Positions 25,757 through 33,109 of a stretch of 51,808 nt of DNA are shown here, piece by piece (position 1 is the first letter of the stretch; every line of letters begins with the position of its first letter). Below the pieces are notes generated by a model, which worked only from the letters and a program-made list of their open reading frames with translations, was not told where the DNA came from and made no database searches. Where the stretch lies: NCBI GenBank assembly GCA_937123825.1, contig CAKZKQ010000064.1:1-51808 (forward strand), given 5' to 3'. The stretch is from an uncultured Pseudomonadota bacterium (lineage in GTDB: Bacteria > Myxococcota_A > Bradymonadia > Bradymonadales > GCA-2716585). Both the position numbers and the translations under genes were made by a program.

Positions 25757-27414
25757 GGCAGCTCAAAGTCCTCCAGGTTGCGTGGCAGAAGTTTGTTGCG
25801 GTTGAACGTGTAGGTGTGCACACCCGTAATCCGCTCAAAGCTCGCCCCTGGAGCCACCTCGGGCGCCCCATCGTTGTAGTTGTAGATGTAGTCGTCGATG
25901 CGGTAACCGCCCACCAGGCGAAACTCGCCAAATCCAGCGCTGCTGGCGAGCTCCACGCCCTCGATCACCACCAACATGCTCTCGAGCTCCTCGGTGCGCG
26001 GGCCACCCTCGTCCAACTCCTCCACCGTCGCCAGCACCGGGGCGGGCAACTCGGACTCGCCGGTGACCTCCACCTGGGACGCGGCGCTGATCAGGATCTC
26101 AGAGAGCGTCGCCTCATCCCCCTCAGCCTGAAACTCGGTGAACTGCCCTGTGACGGTCACCACCGCCCCAGGAACCACCTGCGGCAGGCTCAAATCAGGG
26201 CTCAGCGCGTAGACCGCCATCCCCGCCCAGGACTGACTGGCTGGATCCTGCACCCAGAAAGTGCGCTCACCCACAGCCGTCACCACAACCTCCTGCACCC
26301 GCACATCCTCACCCGAGGCCGGGCCTTCCTGCTCCGGGTCGCGCAGCTGACCAATGGTCGCCAGCGGCACAAAGTCAAAGTCGCAGGCGTCTCCAAAGTT
26401 GTCGCCGTCTTCGTTGCTCTGGTCCGCGTTGGCGTCCTCGGGGCAGTTGTCACACCGATCCCCCACGCCATCCCCGTCGCCGTCGCTCTGATCGGCGTTG
26501 CTGCGCTCGGGGCAGTTGTCCTCGGCGTCGGGCAGGCCGTCGCACTCCTGATCAATGTTCTGGTCGCAGTCGGCAAAGAGATCCGCCAACGAGCGCGGCA
26601 GCAGGTGGGTGTTGCCAAAGGCAAACTGATGCACACCCATCACCGGACCCATCTCAAGGCCCTCGGCCAACACCCCCTCGGCGTTGTAATTGAAGAGCAG
26701 GTCATCAAAGCGATAACCTCCTTCGATGGCCCACTGACCAAAGTCCAGCGACTGACCCAACGTCACCGACTCCAAGACCACCAGCGCGCTCTCAAACGCT
26801 TCGCCGTGGTCCGGTCCCGTCAACATGTCCACCGTCACCGGGGTCGGGGTCACGGCCACGCCGCGCTCCAAGACCTCAATGGTGCCGCCCACGCTGATGT
26901 CCACCTGGGAGATGGGCTCTTGCTCACCCTCAAAGAGTTGCTCCTCGTACCGACCCACCAGGCGCACGCGCTCGCCGCCCGTCAGCGCCCCGGCGCCCAG
27001 ATCGTCGTCGCCGATGAAGACCGCGATCCCCGACCAGGCGCCCCCTTCGGGCTCCGAAATCCAGAACGCGCGCCCGCGAGAGGCCGACACGACCCCCTCG
27101 ACCTCCACCAGCGCACCCTCCTGGGGGTGGCCGACGGCTTCGGGGTCGCGCAGCTGCGTGATGGTCACGAGCTGAGGGCCAGGATCGTTGTTGACCGGAG
27201 GGTCCGGGTCATTGTTCTGGTCGTTGTTGACTGGATCGTTGTTGCCGGCGTTGTTGGGCGGATCGGGGATGTCGTTGTTGGGCGGCGGTGGCGCTGTGTT
27301 GTTGGTGTCGTTGTTGGTGTTGTCTTCGATGTTGTCCACCACGGCGGCAGGGGCCGCCTCGGCGCACCCCATCAACGCCACCAGACCCAGTGCCCATAAC
27401 CCACGACTTCTCAT
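25753..27414 (-). CDS. Surface lipoprotein with Asn-rich linker and thrombospondin type 3 repeats
   Basis: The start is ATG 27414, with AGAGG upstream; two GTG codons just before it are less likely. A lipoprotein signal ends ALMGC (C17). Residues about 25-75 form an Asn/Pro/Asp-rich linker with repeated NND and NNDP, a style common in Bradymonadia-type surface proteins. Two similar beta-rich domains follow, each with TI(T/G)QLRDPE, a FWIxEP/FWVQDP strand, AVF or AVY, and a GGYR(F/I)DD motif near its end (OB-like nuclease-associated folds are a possibility). Between them lie TSP3-type calcium-binding segments (DNCPERSNADQSDGDGDGVG, then DNCPEDANADQSNEDGDNFG). No catalytic residues are evident. 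It is coupled by ATGA overlap to the downstream membrane-anchored gene. Confidence 0.8.
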   Translation of the reverse strand: MRSRGLWALGLVALMGCAEAAPAAVVDNIEDNTNNDTNNTAPPPPNNDIPDPPNNAGNNDPVNNDQNNDPDPPVNNDPGPQLVTITQLRDPEAVGHPQEGALVEVEGVVSASRGRAFWISEPEGGAWSGIAVFIGDDDLGAGALTGGERVRLVGRYEEQLFEGEQEPISQVDISVGGTIEVLERGVAVTPTPVTVDMLTGPDHGEAFESALVVLESVTLGQSLDFGQWAIEGGYRFDDLLFNYNAEGVLAEGLEMGPVMGVHQFAFGNTHLLPRSLADLFADCDQNIDQECDGLPDAEDNCPERSNADQSDGDGDGVGDRCDNCPEDANADQSNEDGDNFGDACDFDFVPLATIGQLRDPEQEGPASGEDVRVQEVVVTAVGERTFWVQDPASQSWAGMAVYALSPDLSLPQVVPGAVVTVTGQFTEFQAEGDEATLSEILISAASQVEVTGESELPAPVLATVEELDEGGPRTEELESMLVVIEGVELASSAGFGEFRLVGGYRIDDYIYNYNDGAPEVAPGASFERITGVHTYTFNRNKLLPRNLEDFELP

Positions 27415-27953
27415 CACCACAAACCTCTGTCACCCATCGCGCCCGCTTCAAACAAGGGGCTTGTCCCGATGGCTCACGCTGAAGCGATCCTGGCGCCAGA
27501 CAACATCCCGCGCAAACCCAGACCTATTGGGCTTTGACCGCTCTCAAATCCGTTGAACAGCCCTGGCTCCGAGCGTTTTGAAACACCCCTCGCTGGCCGC
27601 CCCACCGCCCTGAACCTTATCGCCGCCGCACAGTGTGCGCGCTTGACCTGCAAAGCGCAAGCGCATCCCCCGTCCAGACGCCCGATCCACATTCTCTCCC
27701 TCCCCAGAGTGTCAAATGCTTGACTCTCTGGGGTTCCATGCACATGATAACTCTTAAGAGAGCATCGTTCATGAAATGTTTGAATTGTTTTGGGGCACAC
27801 AACAAAGCACTGCTCTGCGCGCGTGCAGGTGTGGTTGTGAGTTCTGACTCAAAGATCTGGTTCTGGCGTCATCAAAGCATTGGGTGTGCATGACAAGGGC
27901 GGCGAGCAGCCGTTTGGGGACGCGACCAGAGTGCAACGGTAGGGAAGGGTCAT
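27415..27953. other. Non-coding 539-base region, divergent, with a strong hairpin
   Basis: This separates the lipoprotein gene (minus) from the sigma54 activator gene (plus), so it should contain both promoters. I see no credible reading frame. A long hairpin lies at 27702-27733 (separate entry) and a 10-base palindrome CTCTTAAGAG at 27751-27760. AGGGAAGGG just before 27954 is the ribosome binding site of the activator. Confidence 0.55.
27702..27733. promoter_or_regulatory. Inverted repeat, possible operator or RNA hairpin
   Basis: Arms CCCCAGAG (27702-27709) and CTCTGGGG (27726-27733) enclose a T-T mismatch and then GTCAA/TTGAC around loop ATGC, giving 13 paired bases in total. No T-run follows, so it is not a standard terminator. 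It lies 220 bases before the sigma54 activator gene. Confidence 0.5.
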
Positions 27954-29528
27954 ATGGTGTCATCTGCGTACAGTTCCAGCAGCATCGACGCGAGGGCCAA
28001 GAAGCGGATCCTGGTCGTCGATGATGATCTCCACGTGCGTCTGGCGATAGAGACCGTGCTGCGCAAGCGGGGCTACAGCTACTCATCGGCCCAGAGCGCC
28101 GCCGAAGCGCGCGATCTGATCACCAACCCCAAGAACAAGTACGATATGGTGATCACCGACTGGAAGATGGAGAGCAAGGACGCGGGCCTGGAGGTGGTCC
28201 AGGCCGCTGTGGCGCGCAACGTCGACACCCCGGTCCTGGTCGTGACCGGTTTTGCCAACGTCAACAGCGCTGTCCAGGCCATGAAGTACGGTGCCTACGA
28301 CTTCATCGAGAAGCCCTTTGACATCGACGAGCTTGAGGCCATCATCGCCACGGCGCTGCGCCGCAAGCGCAGCAGCCGCGTCAAGCACAAGCCCGAGCTG
28401 CTCGACAAGGGCGGCCCCTTTGACAACCTCATCGGCTCAAGCCCCGCCGTGGGCCGCATCCGCAAGACCATCGAGGCCATCTCGGACACCAGCGTCAGCA
28501 CGCTCTTGACCGGCGAGACCGGCACGGGCAAGGAAGTCTTCGCCCGCGCGATTCACCGCGCCAGCGCGCGCCGTGAAGGGCTCTTTGTTCCGGTCAACTG
28601 CGGCGCCATCCCCGAAGGGCTCTTTGAGAGCGAGATGTTTGGTTACGTCAAAGGCGCCTTTACGGGCACGCCCGGCGACAAAAAGGGTCTCTTTGAGGAG
28701 GCGCACAAGGGGACGATCTTCCTTGATGAGATTGGCGAGCTGCCGCTGGCCTCCCAGGTCAAGCTCTTGCGGACCATTCAGGACAAGACGGTGCGTCGTC
28801 TGGGGGACTCGCGCGATCGCAAGATCGACATCCGCATTCTGGCCGCCACCAACCGCGATCTGGAAAAAGAGGTCGCCGAAGGGCGCTTTCGTGAGGACCT
28901 CTATTACCGCCTCAACGTCATCCACATCGAGATCCCGCCGCTGCGCGAGCGCAAAGAGGATCTTCAGGCGTTGATCCAGCACTTCATCCAGCGCTTCAAC
29001 GTCTCGGACAAGCGCAACGTCGAGGGGATGACCCCCACCGCCAACCAGGCCCTTTTGGGCTACCGCTGGCCGGGCAACGTGCGTGAGCTTGAGAACACCA
29101 TTGAGCGCATGGTCATCCTCAAACGCACCGGTTTTCTGGACTGGGACGATCTGCCTGCCAAGATCCGCCGCGCCATCGGCGAGCCGCCCACGGCGCCCGT
29201 GCCGCCCCCACCGCCCTCGCGCTCTACGCGGCGGCCTGCGCAGCCCGTCGCAGCGCCTCCCCGCATGGTTCCGGCGCCCGACCCAAACGCCCCCCAACTC
29301 GTCGACATGAGCCGCCCCATGCGCTTTAAGATGCCCCAGGAGGGGATCGACCTGAAGTCCTTCATCGAGGAGTTGGAGTTTGATCTGATCGATCAAGCGT
29401 TGGCGCTCAAAGGCGGCACCGTCAAACAAGCCGCCGAGCTCCTGCAGATGAAGCGCACCACGCTGGTCGAGCGCCTCAAGAAGCGCGACCGCAAGCGCGC
29501 CCGAGAAGCCGCCGCCGAGCAGGATTGA
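27954..29528 (+). CDS. NtrC-family sigma54-dependent response regulator, flagellar type
   Basis: A 524-residue protein with three modules. The receiver domain (17-140) has acidic residues D23/D24, phosphoacceptor D69 in VITDWKM, and the TGFAN and EKPFD switch motifs. The AAA+ domain has GETGTGKE (K193), the sigma54-contacting GAFTG loop (234-238), LDEIGELPL and GNVRELEN with the arginine-finger region. After a Pro-rich linker (400-435) a Fis-type helix-turn-helix (about 475-512) ends the protein. It activates sigma54 RNA polymerase when phosphorylated by a sensor kinase not present here. Its position directly ahead of flgB, flgC and fliE suggests an FlrC/FlgR-like flagellar regulator, though no kinase partner supports a specific name. 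All key residues are present. Confidence 0.92.
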   Translation: MVSSAYSSSSIDARAKKRILVVDDDLHVRLAIETVLRKRGYSYSSAQSAAEARDLITNPKNKYDMVITDWKMESKDAGLEVVQAAVARNVDTPVLVVTGFANVNSAVQAMKYGAYDFIEKPFDIDELEAIIATALRRKRSSRVKHKPELLDKGGPFDNLIGSSPAVGRIRKTIEAISDTSVSTLLTGETGTGKEVFARAIHRASARREGLFVPVNCGAIPEGLFESEMFGYVKGAFTGTPGDKKGLFEEAHKGTIFLDEIGELPLASQVKLLRTIQDKTVRRLGDSRDRKIDIRILAATNRDLEKEVAEGRFREDLYYRLNVIHIEIPPLRERKEDLQALIQHFIQRFNVSDKRNVEGMTPTANQALLGYRWPGNVRELENTIERMVILKRTGFLDWDDLPAKIRRAIGEPPTAPVPPPPPSRSTRRPAQPVAAPPRMVPAPDPNAPQLVDMSRPMRFKMPQEGIDLKSFIEELEFDLIDQALALKGGTVKQAAELLQMKRTTLVERLKKRDRKRAREAAAEQD

Positions 29529-29618
29529 GCCCCTTCACCAGCCTCCTTGAAGAGCACCATTTAAGTTTTCAGCCGCCCCGTCCGATGCTCAGTGTTGCAA
29601 TCAACCTGAGGGTGCAAG

Positions 29619-31724
29619 ATGCAACGTCGGAAGTTGGCAATGGTGGTGATCCTCACCGGAGGGCTCCTGGGCGCGGCCGGTTTGGCCTGGGCTCAGCAAG
29701 GCGATGGCGTCTCAGAGCCGCTCGCCAAGGACACCCCACAACCGGCCACACCCGCCCCCGATGACAACATCTCTGCCGATCAGGCCCTCGAAGCCGAGCG
29801 CAACAAACCCTTCGACGACACCCTGATGGGGCCTCCTGCCCCTCCTCGCCAGCGCTCCACCAGCCTTGAAGAGATCGAGCTGCTGACGCGCCTGAAGCTC
29901 ACCGTGCCTGCCGGGACGCGTTGGCAGATTGAGCGCCCGCTGGCCGAACACCGCATTTTTGTGGTCATCAGCCCGCCGCCGCCCGATCTCAAGCGCCAAC
30001 TGGCACCCTACCGCGCCATGAGCGGGCTGGTGGTGCAGCTTGAGCGCGCCAGCGACCAGTTGGCGGTGCTGCGCCTGGAGCAAGCGCGCCATGACCTGGG
30101 GCCTGTGCTCGTCCATGTGGGCCAGCACACGCGCACCGGCAAACTGGTCACCCCCGACGCGCTCGACCTCTATGCCACCCCACGCGGCGTCATGCCCGAA
30201 GACGGGGTCATGGAGATCATGCTGGGGCGACTGCGCCGCTTGGTCTCGTCCCAGTCGCTGTGCCGTTTCCTGCGCACGCCGCTCGAAGCCTCGCTCTCGG
30301 ACTCTGAGCCCGAACTGGAGCAGTTCCTCAAAGCCGAAGAGAAGTTTCTGGTGGGAGAGGACGACGAGGCCAACGCCATCTACAAGACCCTGGCGGTGCC
30401 GCTGCATGAAGCCCACAACAAGTCCGGCGCGGGCAGGGTGACCCGAGGGGTGACGTTGGGGGAGCTGGCGGCGCTGCGCATGAGCGATGTCCAGGTGTGC
30501 CGAGGGGCGCTGCGCTCCGCCCGTCTGAGATACGAAATGCTCAACAAGGGGGATGCCTCGCCGGTGGTCAAGCTCCTGGCGGGCTTCAAGTGGGTGCAAC
30601 TGGTCTATCCGGAGGTCGATCAGCAGGTGATCCGGTCGCTCCAAGGGGAGCTGCCCGACAAGATCGACAACCCGCTTGTGGCGAGGATTTTTCTGCACGC
30701 GGTGCGGGTCTTGTTGCAGAACCGCCAGCCTGCCAAGGCCCTGGAGATGTTCACCCATCTTACGGCAACCAACTTAAGTTGGCTGCCGCCACGCGAGCTT
30801 CAGGCGCTGCGCCATCGGACGCTCTCTGAGGCCGTCCAGACGATGCTGCGCCGCGACGACAAGGTGGCGCTGGCGGTGATGGGCCGCGAACACCAGGCGA
30901 TGGTCTTTGAGCACCCCAGAGCGCTGACGATGGCCATCGAGATCGGCACGGCGCTGCGCGCCCTGGGGCTGCCCGACCAGAGCGTGCTTTGGTTCCAGGA
31001 GGCCATGGAGAAGGTCGCCGGCGGCGCCGATGACTCGCTGCTGCTGGCCGAGTTGGCCCGCTCCTACAGGGAATCCAACGATCTTTACCGCGCCGAGAAG
31101 ACCATCCGCTTTCTGGTCGAGCGCCTAAAGCGCCACGACGGCTGGTTGGGCCGCCGCGAGGAGATCTCGATCAGCCTGGCGGCCACAGCCGTGGCGCTCG
31201 ACGCCCGCAAATGGGCCTCGGCGGTGCGCTGGCTGGAGCGGGCCAAAGGCCTTGGCGCAGGGCCGTCGATCGAGGCACTCAGGCTTTACGTGCAGGGGCG
31301 CGTAGAGCAAGACCAGGGCCGAGCCGAGGCGGCGGCCAGATCCATGCTGCGCGCTGCGGCGATGCGGGGCCAAATCACGCCGTTTCGGCGCGCTGAGGTC
31401 TGCTTGAAGGCCGCCGAAGCAGCCGCCGACGCCGGACAAATGACCCAGGCCGTGTCGCTGCTGCGGATTTTCATGGCCGAGGTCCAGAACGACGATATGG
31501 AAGTGGAGGTTGGGTTTGCCCTGGCGCAGCTGCTTGAGCGCGGCGGCCAGCGACACCGGGCGGTGGGACTCTTTGAGGACATCGCCCTGAAGCAGCCCGA
31601 CGGGACTTACGGCCGCCTGGCCAGCCACAACGCCAAACGCCTCACGCTCTTGCTTCGGCACCAACGCCTGCTGGGGGCGCTGGAGCCTGGGCCAAAGGGC
31701 CAACCAAAAGAGGGTTCGCCATGA
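29619..31724 (+). CDS. Secreted helical-repeat (TPR-like) protein in the flagellar operon
   Basis: A 701-residue protein with an N-terminal signal (VVILTGGLLGAAGLAWA, cleavage near residue 24). After a disordered Pro-rich part (30-70) and a short beta-rich part (80-190) the rest is helical, with TPR-like signatures such as LPDQSVLWFQEAMEKVAGG and SDDLYRAEKTIRFLVERLK-like helices in the second half. I do not recognise the family. It starts 90 bases after the activator, and its TGA overlaps the ATG of flgB (ATGA), so it is co-translated with rod genes. It may be a periplasmic factor for flagellum assembly or placement, but that is inference from position. Confidence 0.78.
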   Translation: MQRRKLAMVVILTGGLLGAAGLAWAQQGDGVSEPLAKDTPQPATPAPDDNISADQALEAERNKPFDDTLMGPPAPPRQRSTSLEEIELLTRLKLTVPAGTRWQIERPLAEHRIFVVISPPPPDLKRQLAPYRAMSGLVVQLERASDQLAVLRLEQARHDLGPVLVHVGQHTRTGKLVTPDALDLYATPRGVMPEDGVMEIMLGRLRRLVSSQSLCRFLRTPLEASLSDSEPELEQFLKAEEKFLVGEDDEANAIYKTLAVPLHEAHNKSGAGRVTRGVTLGELAALRMSDVQVCRGALRSARLRYEMLNKGDASPVVKLLAGFKWVQLVYPEVDQQVIRSLQGELPDKIDNPLVARIFLHAVRVLLQNRQPAKALEMFTHLTATNLSWLPPRELQALRHRTLSEAVQTMLRRDDKVALAVMGREHQAMVFEHPRALTMAIEIGTALRALGLPDQSVLWFQEAMEKVAGGADDSLLLAELARSYRESNDLYRAEKTIRFLVERLKRHDGWLGRREEISISLAATAVALDARKWASAVRWLERAKGLGAGPSIEALRLYVQGRVEQDQGRAEAAARSMLRAAAMRGQITPFRRAEVCLKAAEAAADAGQMTQAVSLLRIFMAEVQNDDMEVEVGFALAQLLERGGQRHRAVGLFEDIALKQPDGTYGRLASHNAKRLTLLLRHQRLLGALEPGPKGQPKEGSP

Positions 31725-32110
31725 TTTTCGACAAGACCCTGACCGTGCTGGGCGCGGGCCTCTCGGCCCGTCGTCACACACAGGCCGTCACCGCAGGCAA
31801 CGTGGCCAACGCCGACACGCCCGGCTACCGGGCTCGCCGTGTGGACTTTCGCCAAACCCTGGAGCGCGTTGCCCAGGAGGGCCTGCCGCACGGCGGCGGC
31901 GTCGATCCGCTCACCGGTGTCGATCCCCTGGCCGCTCGCCTGGAGGCCGTCACCACGGTCGACAAGTCCCCGGGGCGCGCCGACGGCAACAACGTCAACA
32001 TGGAAGCCGAGATCAGCGCCCAGGTGCACAACGCCCTGGAGTTCCAAGCGCTCTCGACCGTCATGCGCCGCAAGTTTGGCATGATGCGCTACGCCCTGGA
32101 TCAGGGTTGA
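31721..32110 (+). CDS. flgB: Flagellar proximal rod protein FlgB
   Basis: A 129-residue protein, the normal length. The N-terminal Flg_bb_rod motif is clear (RRHTQAVTAGNVANADTPGY), and the C-terminal MEAEISAQVHNALEFQALSTV helix matches FlgB. It forms the cell-proximal rod in the periplasm and is exported by the flagellar type III apparatus. AGAGGG precedes the ATG, which overlaps the stop of the TPR-like gene. It is followed by flgC after 25 bases. Confidence 0.95.
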   Translation: MIFDKTLTVLGAGLSARRHTQAVTAGNVANADTPGYRARRVDFRQTLERVAQEGLPHGGGVDPLTGVDPLAARLEAVTTVDKSPGRADGNNVNMEAEISAQVHNALEFQALSTVMRRKFGMMRYALDQG

Positions 32111-32135
32111 GGCGCTAAGCACTGGAGGAAGACCG

Positions 32136-32543
32136 ATGTCCACGCTCTTTGGAGCCCTGCAAGTCAGCGCCTCTGGCCTCAGCGCCCAGCGCACTCGTCT
32201 GGATGCCACCGCCAGCAACATCGCCAACATCCAGACCACTCGAGGGCCCGACGGCGGGCCGTTTCGTCGCCTGGACCCCGTATTCAGCTCCGTCAACATG
32301 GGCGAAGGGGTCTCTGGGGTGGCAGTGACCGAGGTGGCCCAGGATCAGGCCGACCCGCGCCTTGTCTACGATCCCGGACACCCCGACGCCAACGACGAAG
32401 GTTACGTGGCCATGCCCAACATCAATCTCGTTGAGGAGATGGTCAACATGGTCACCGCACAACGCGCCTACGACGCCAACGCCTCGGCCATTGACGTGGC
32501 CAAGAAGATGGCCCGCAGCGCCATTGCCATCGGAGAAGGTTGA
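32136..32543 (+). CDS. flgC: Flagellar proximal rod protein FlgC
   Basis: A 135-residue protein with the flagellar basal-body rod motif (SASGLSAQRTRLDATASNIAN near residue 10) and the FlgC C-terminus (MPNINLVEEMVNMVTAQRAYDAN). GGAGGAAG lies ahead of the ATG. It joins FlgB, FlgF and FlgG in the rod. Its TGA shares one base with the ATG of fliE. Confidence 0.96.
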   Translation: MSTLFGALQVSASGLSAQRTRLDATASNIANIQTTRGPDGGPFRRLDPVFSSVNMGEGVSGVAVTEVAQDQADPRLVYDPGHPDANDEGYVAMPNINLVEEMVNMVTAQRAYDANASAIDVAKKMARSAIAIGEG

Positions 32544-32845
32544 TGAGCATTCAAGCACTCACTCCCGCCGCCCTGCGCGGACAGATCGCCGCCGACTCCA
32601 TCGCCCCGCGTCCGGCCGCCGACGGCCAGAGCTTTGGCGACCACCTGGAGCGCGCCTTGAGTTCGACCAACGACGCCCTGGTCGAAGGCGATCAAGCCGC
32701 CAAGGCGCTGGCCACGGGCCAGGAAATCGGTCTTCATGAAACCATGATCGCGGTCGAAAAGGCCGACATCGCCTTTCGCGCCTTCTCAGCGGTCAAAAAC
32801 AAGGCCCTCCAAGCCTACCAGGAAGTGATGCGCATGCAGATGTGA
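32543..32845 (+). CDS. fliE: Flagellar MS-ring/rod junction protein FliE
   Basis: A 100-residue protein from ATG 32543, with GGAGAAGG upstream; a TTG three bases earlier is not needed. The C-terminal half is typical FliE: GxEIGLHETMIAVEKADIAF, then KALQAYQEVMRMQM. FliE links the MS ring to the rod and is an early export substrate. In most genomes fliF follows; here the operon ends and an unrelated RHS gene comes next, so the remaining flagellar genes must lie elsewhere. Confidence 0.95.
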   Translation: MSIQALTPAALRGQIAADSIAPRPAADGQSFGDHLERALSSTNDALVEGDQAAKALATGQEIGLHETMIAVEKADIAFRAFSAVKNKALQAYQEVMRMQM

Positions 32846-32880
32846 GCTTCTCTTGGTATGACCCCACCTGCGCCCTGAGC

Positions 32881-32898
32881 AGGGTCGAACATGACCCT
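32881..32898 (+). terminator. Weak terminator-like hairpin after fliE
   Basis: Arms AGGGTC and GACCCT pair around a six-base loop 36 bases after the fliE stop. A T-containing stretch (GTGTGTTTT) follows shortly after. A second small stem, GTGTG/CACAC, overlaps that stretch. The fold is modest. Confidence 0.4.
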
Positions 32899-33005
32899 CT
32901 AAGTGTGTTTTCTTGCACACATCGACACACACATGGTGTGTTTTCGTGGGCATAGGCGCCACGGTTTACACATCTTTTCGACCACATGATGGCTCTTGTG
33001 AGGTT

Positions 33006-33021
33006 CGGCACGATCCTTGGA
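33006..33021 (+). promoter_or_regulatory. Candidate sigma54 (-24/-12) promoter of the RHS gene
   Basis: The sequence CGGCACGATCCTTGGA matches the sigma54 consensus TGGCACG-N4-TTGCA except for the first base and the second base of the -12 dinucleotide (GG instead of GC). It would start transcription about 80 bases before the chosen ATG of the RHS gene. The changed -12 base lowers confidence. Confidence 0.4.
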
Positions 33022-33109
33022 TAAAAGGGATGCTGTATGAACCTCTTGTGCGGCGCGTTTTGGTGCTGGCCGTGCGATTTTGAGCAAGCGTTTGTGGGAG
33101 ATGCGGCCG

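Noticed and set aside
27785..27810. A possible sigma54 promoter (GGGGCACACAACAAAGCA) before the activator gene.
   Set aside because: The GG to GC distance is 11 bases where 10 is required, and the -12 TTGC context is missing.
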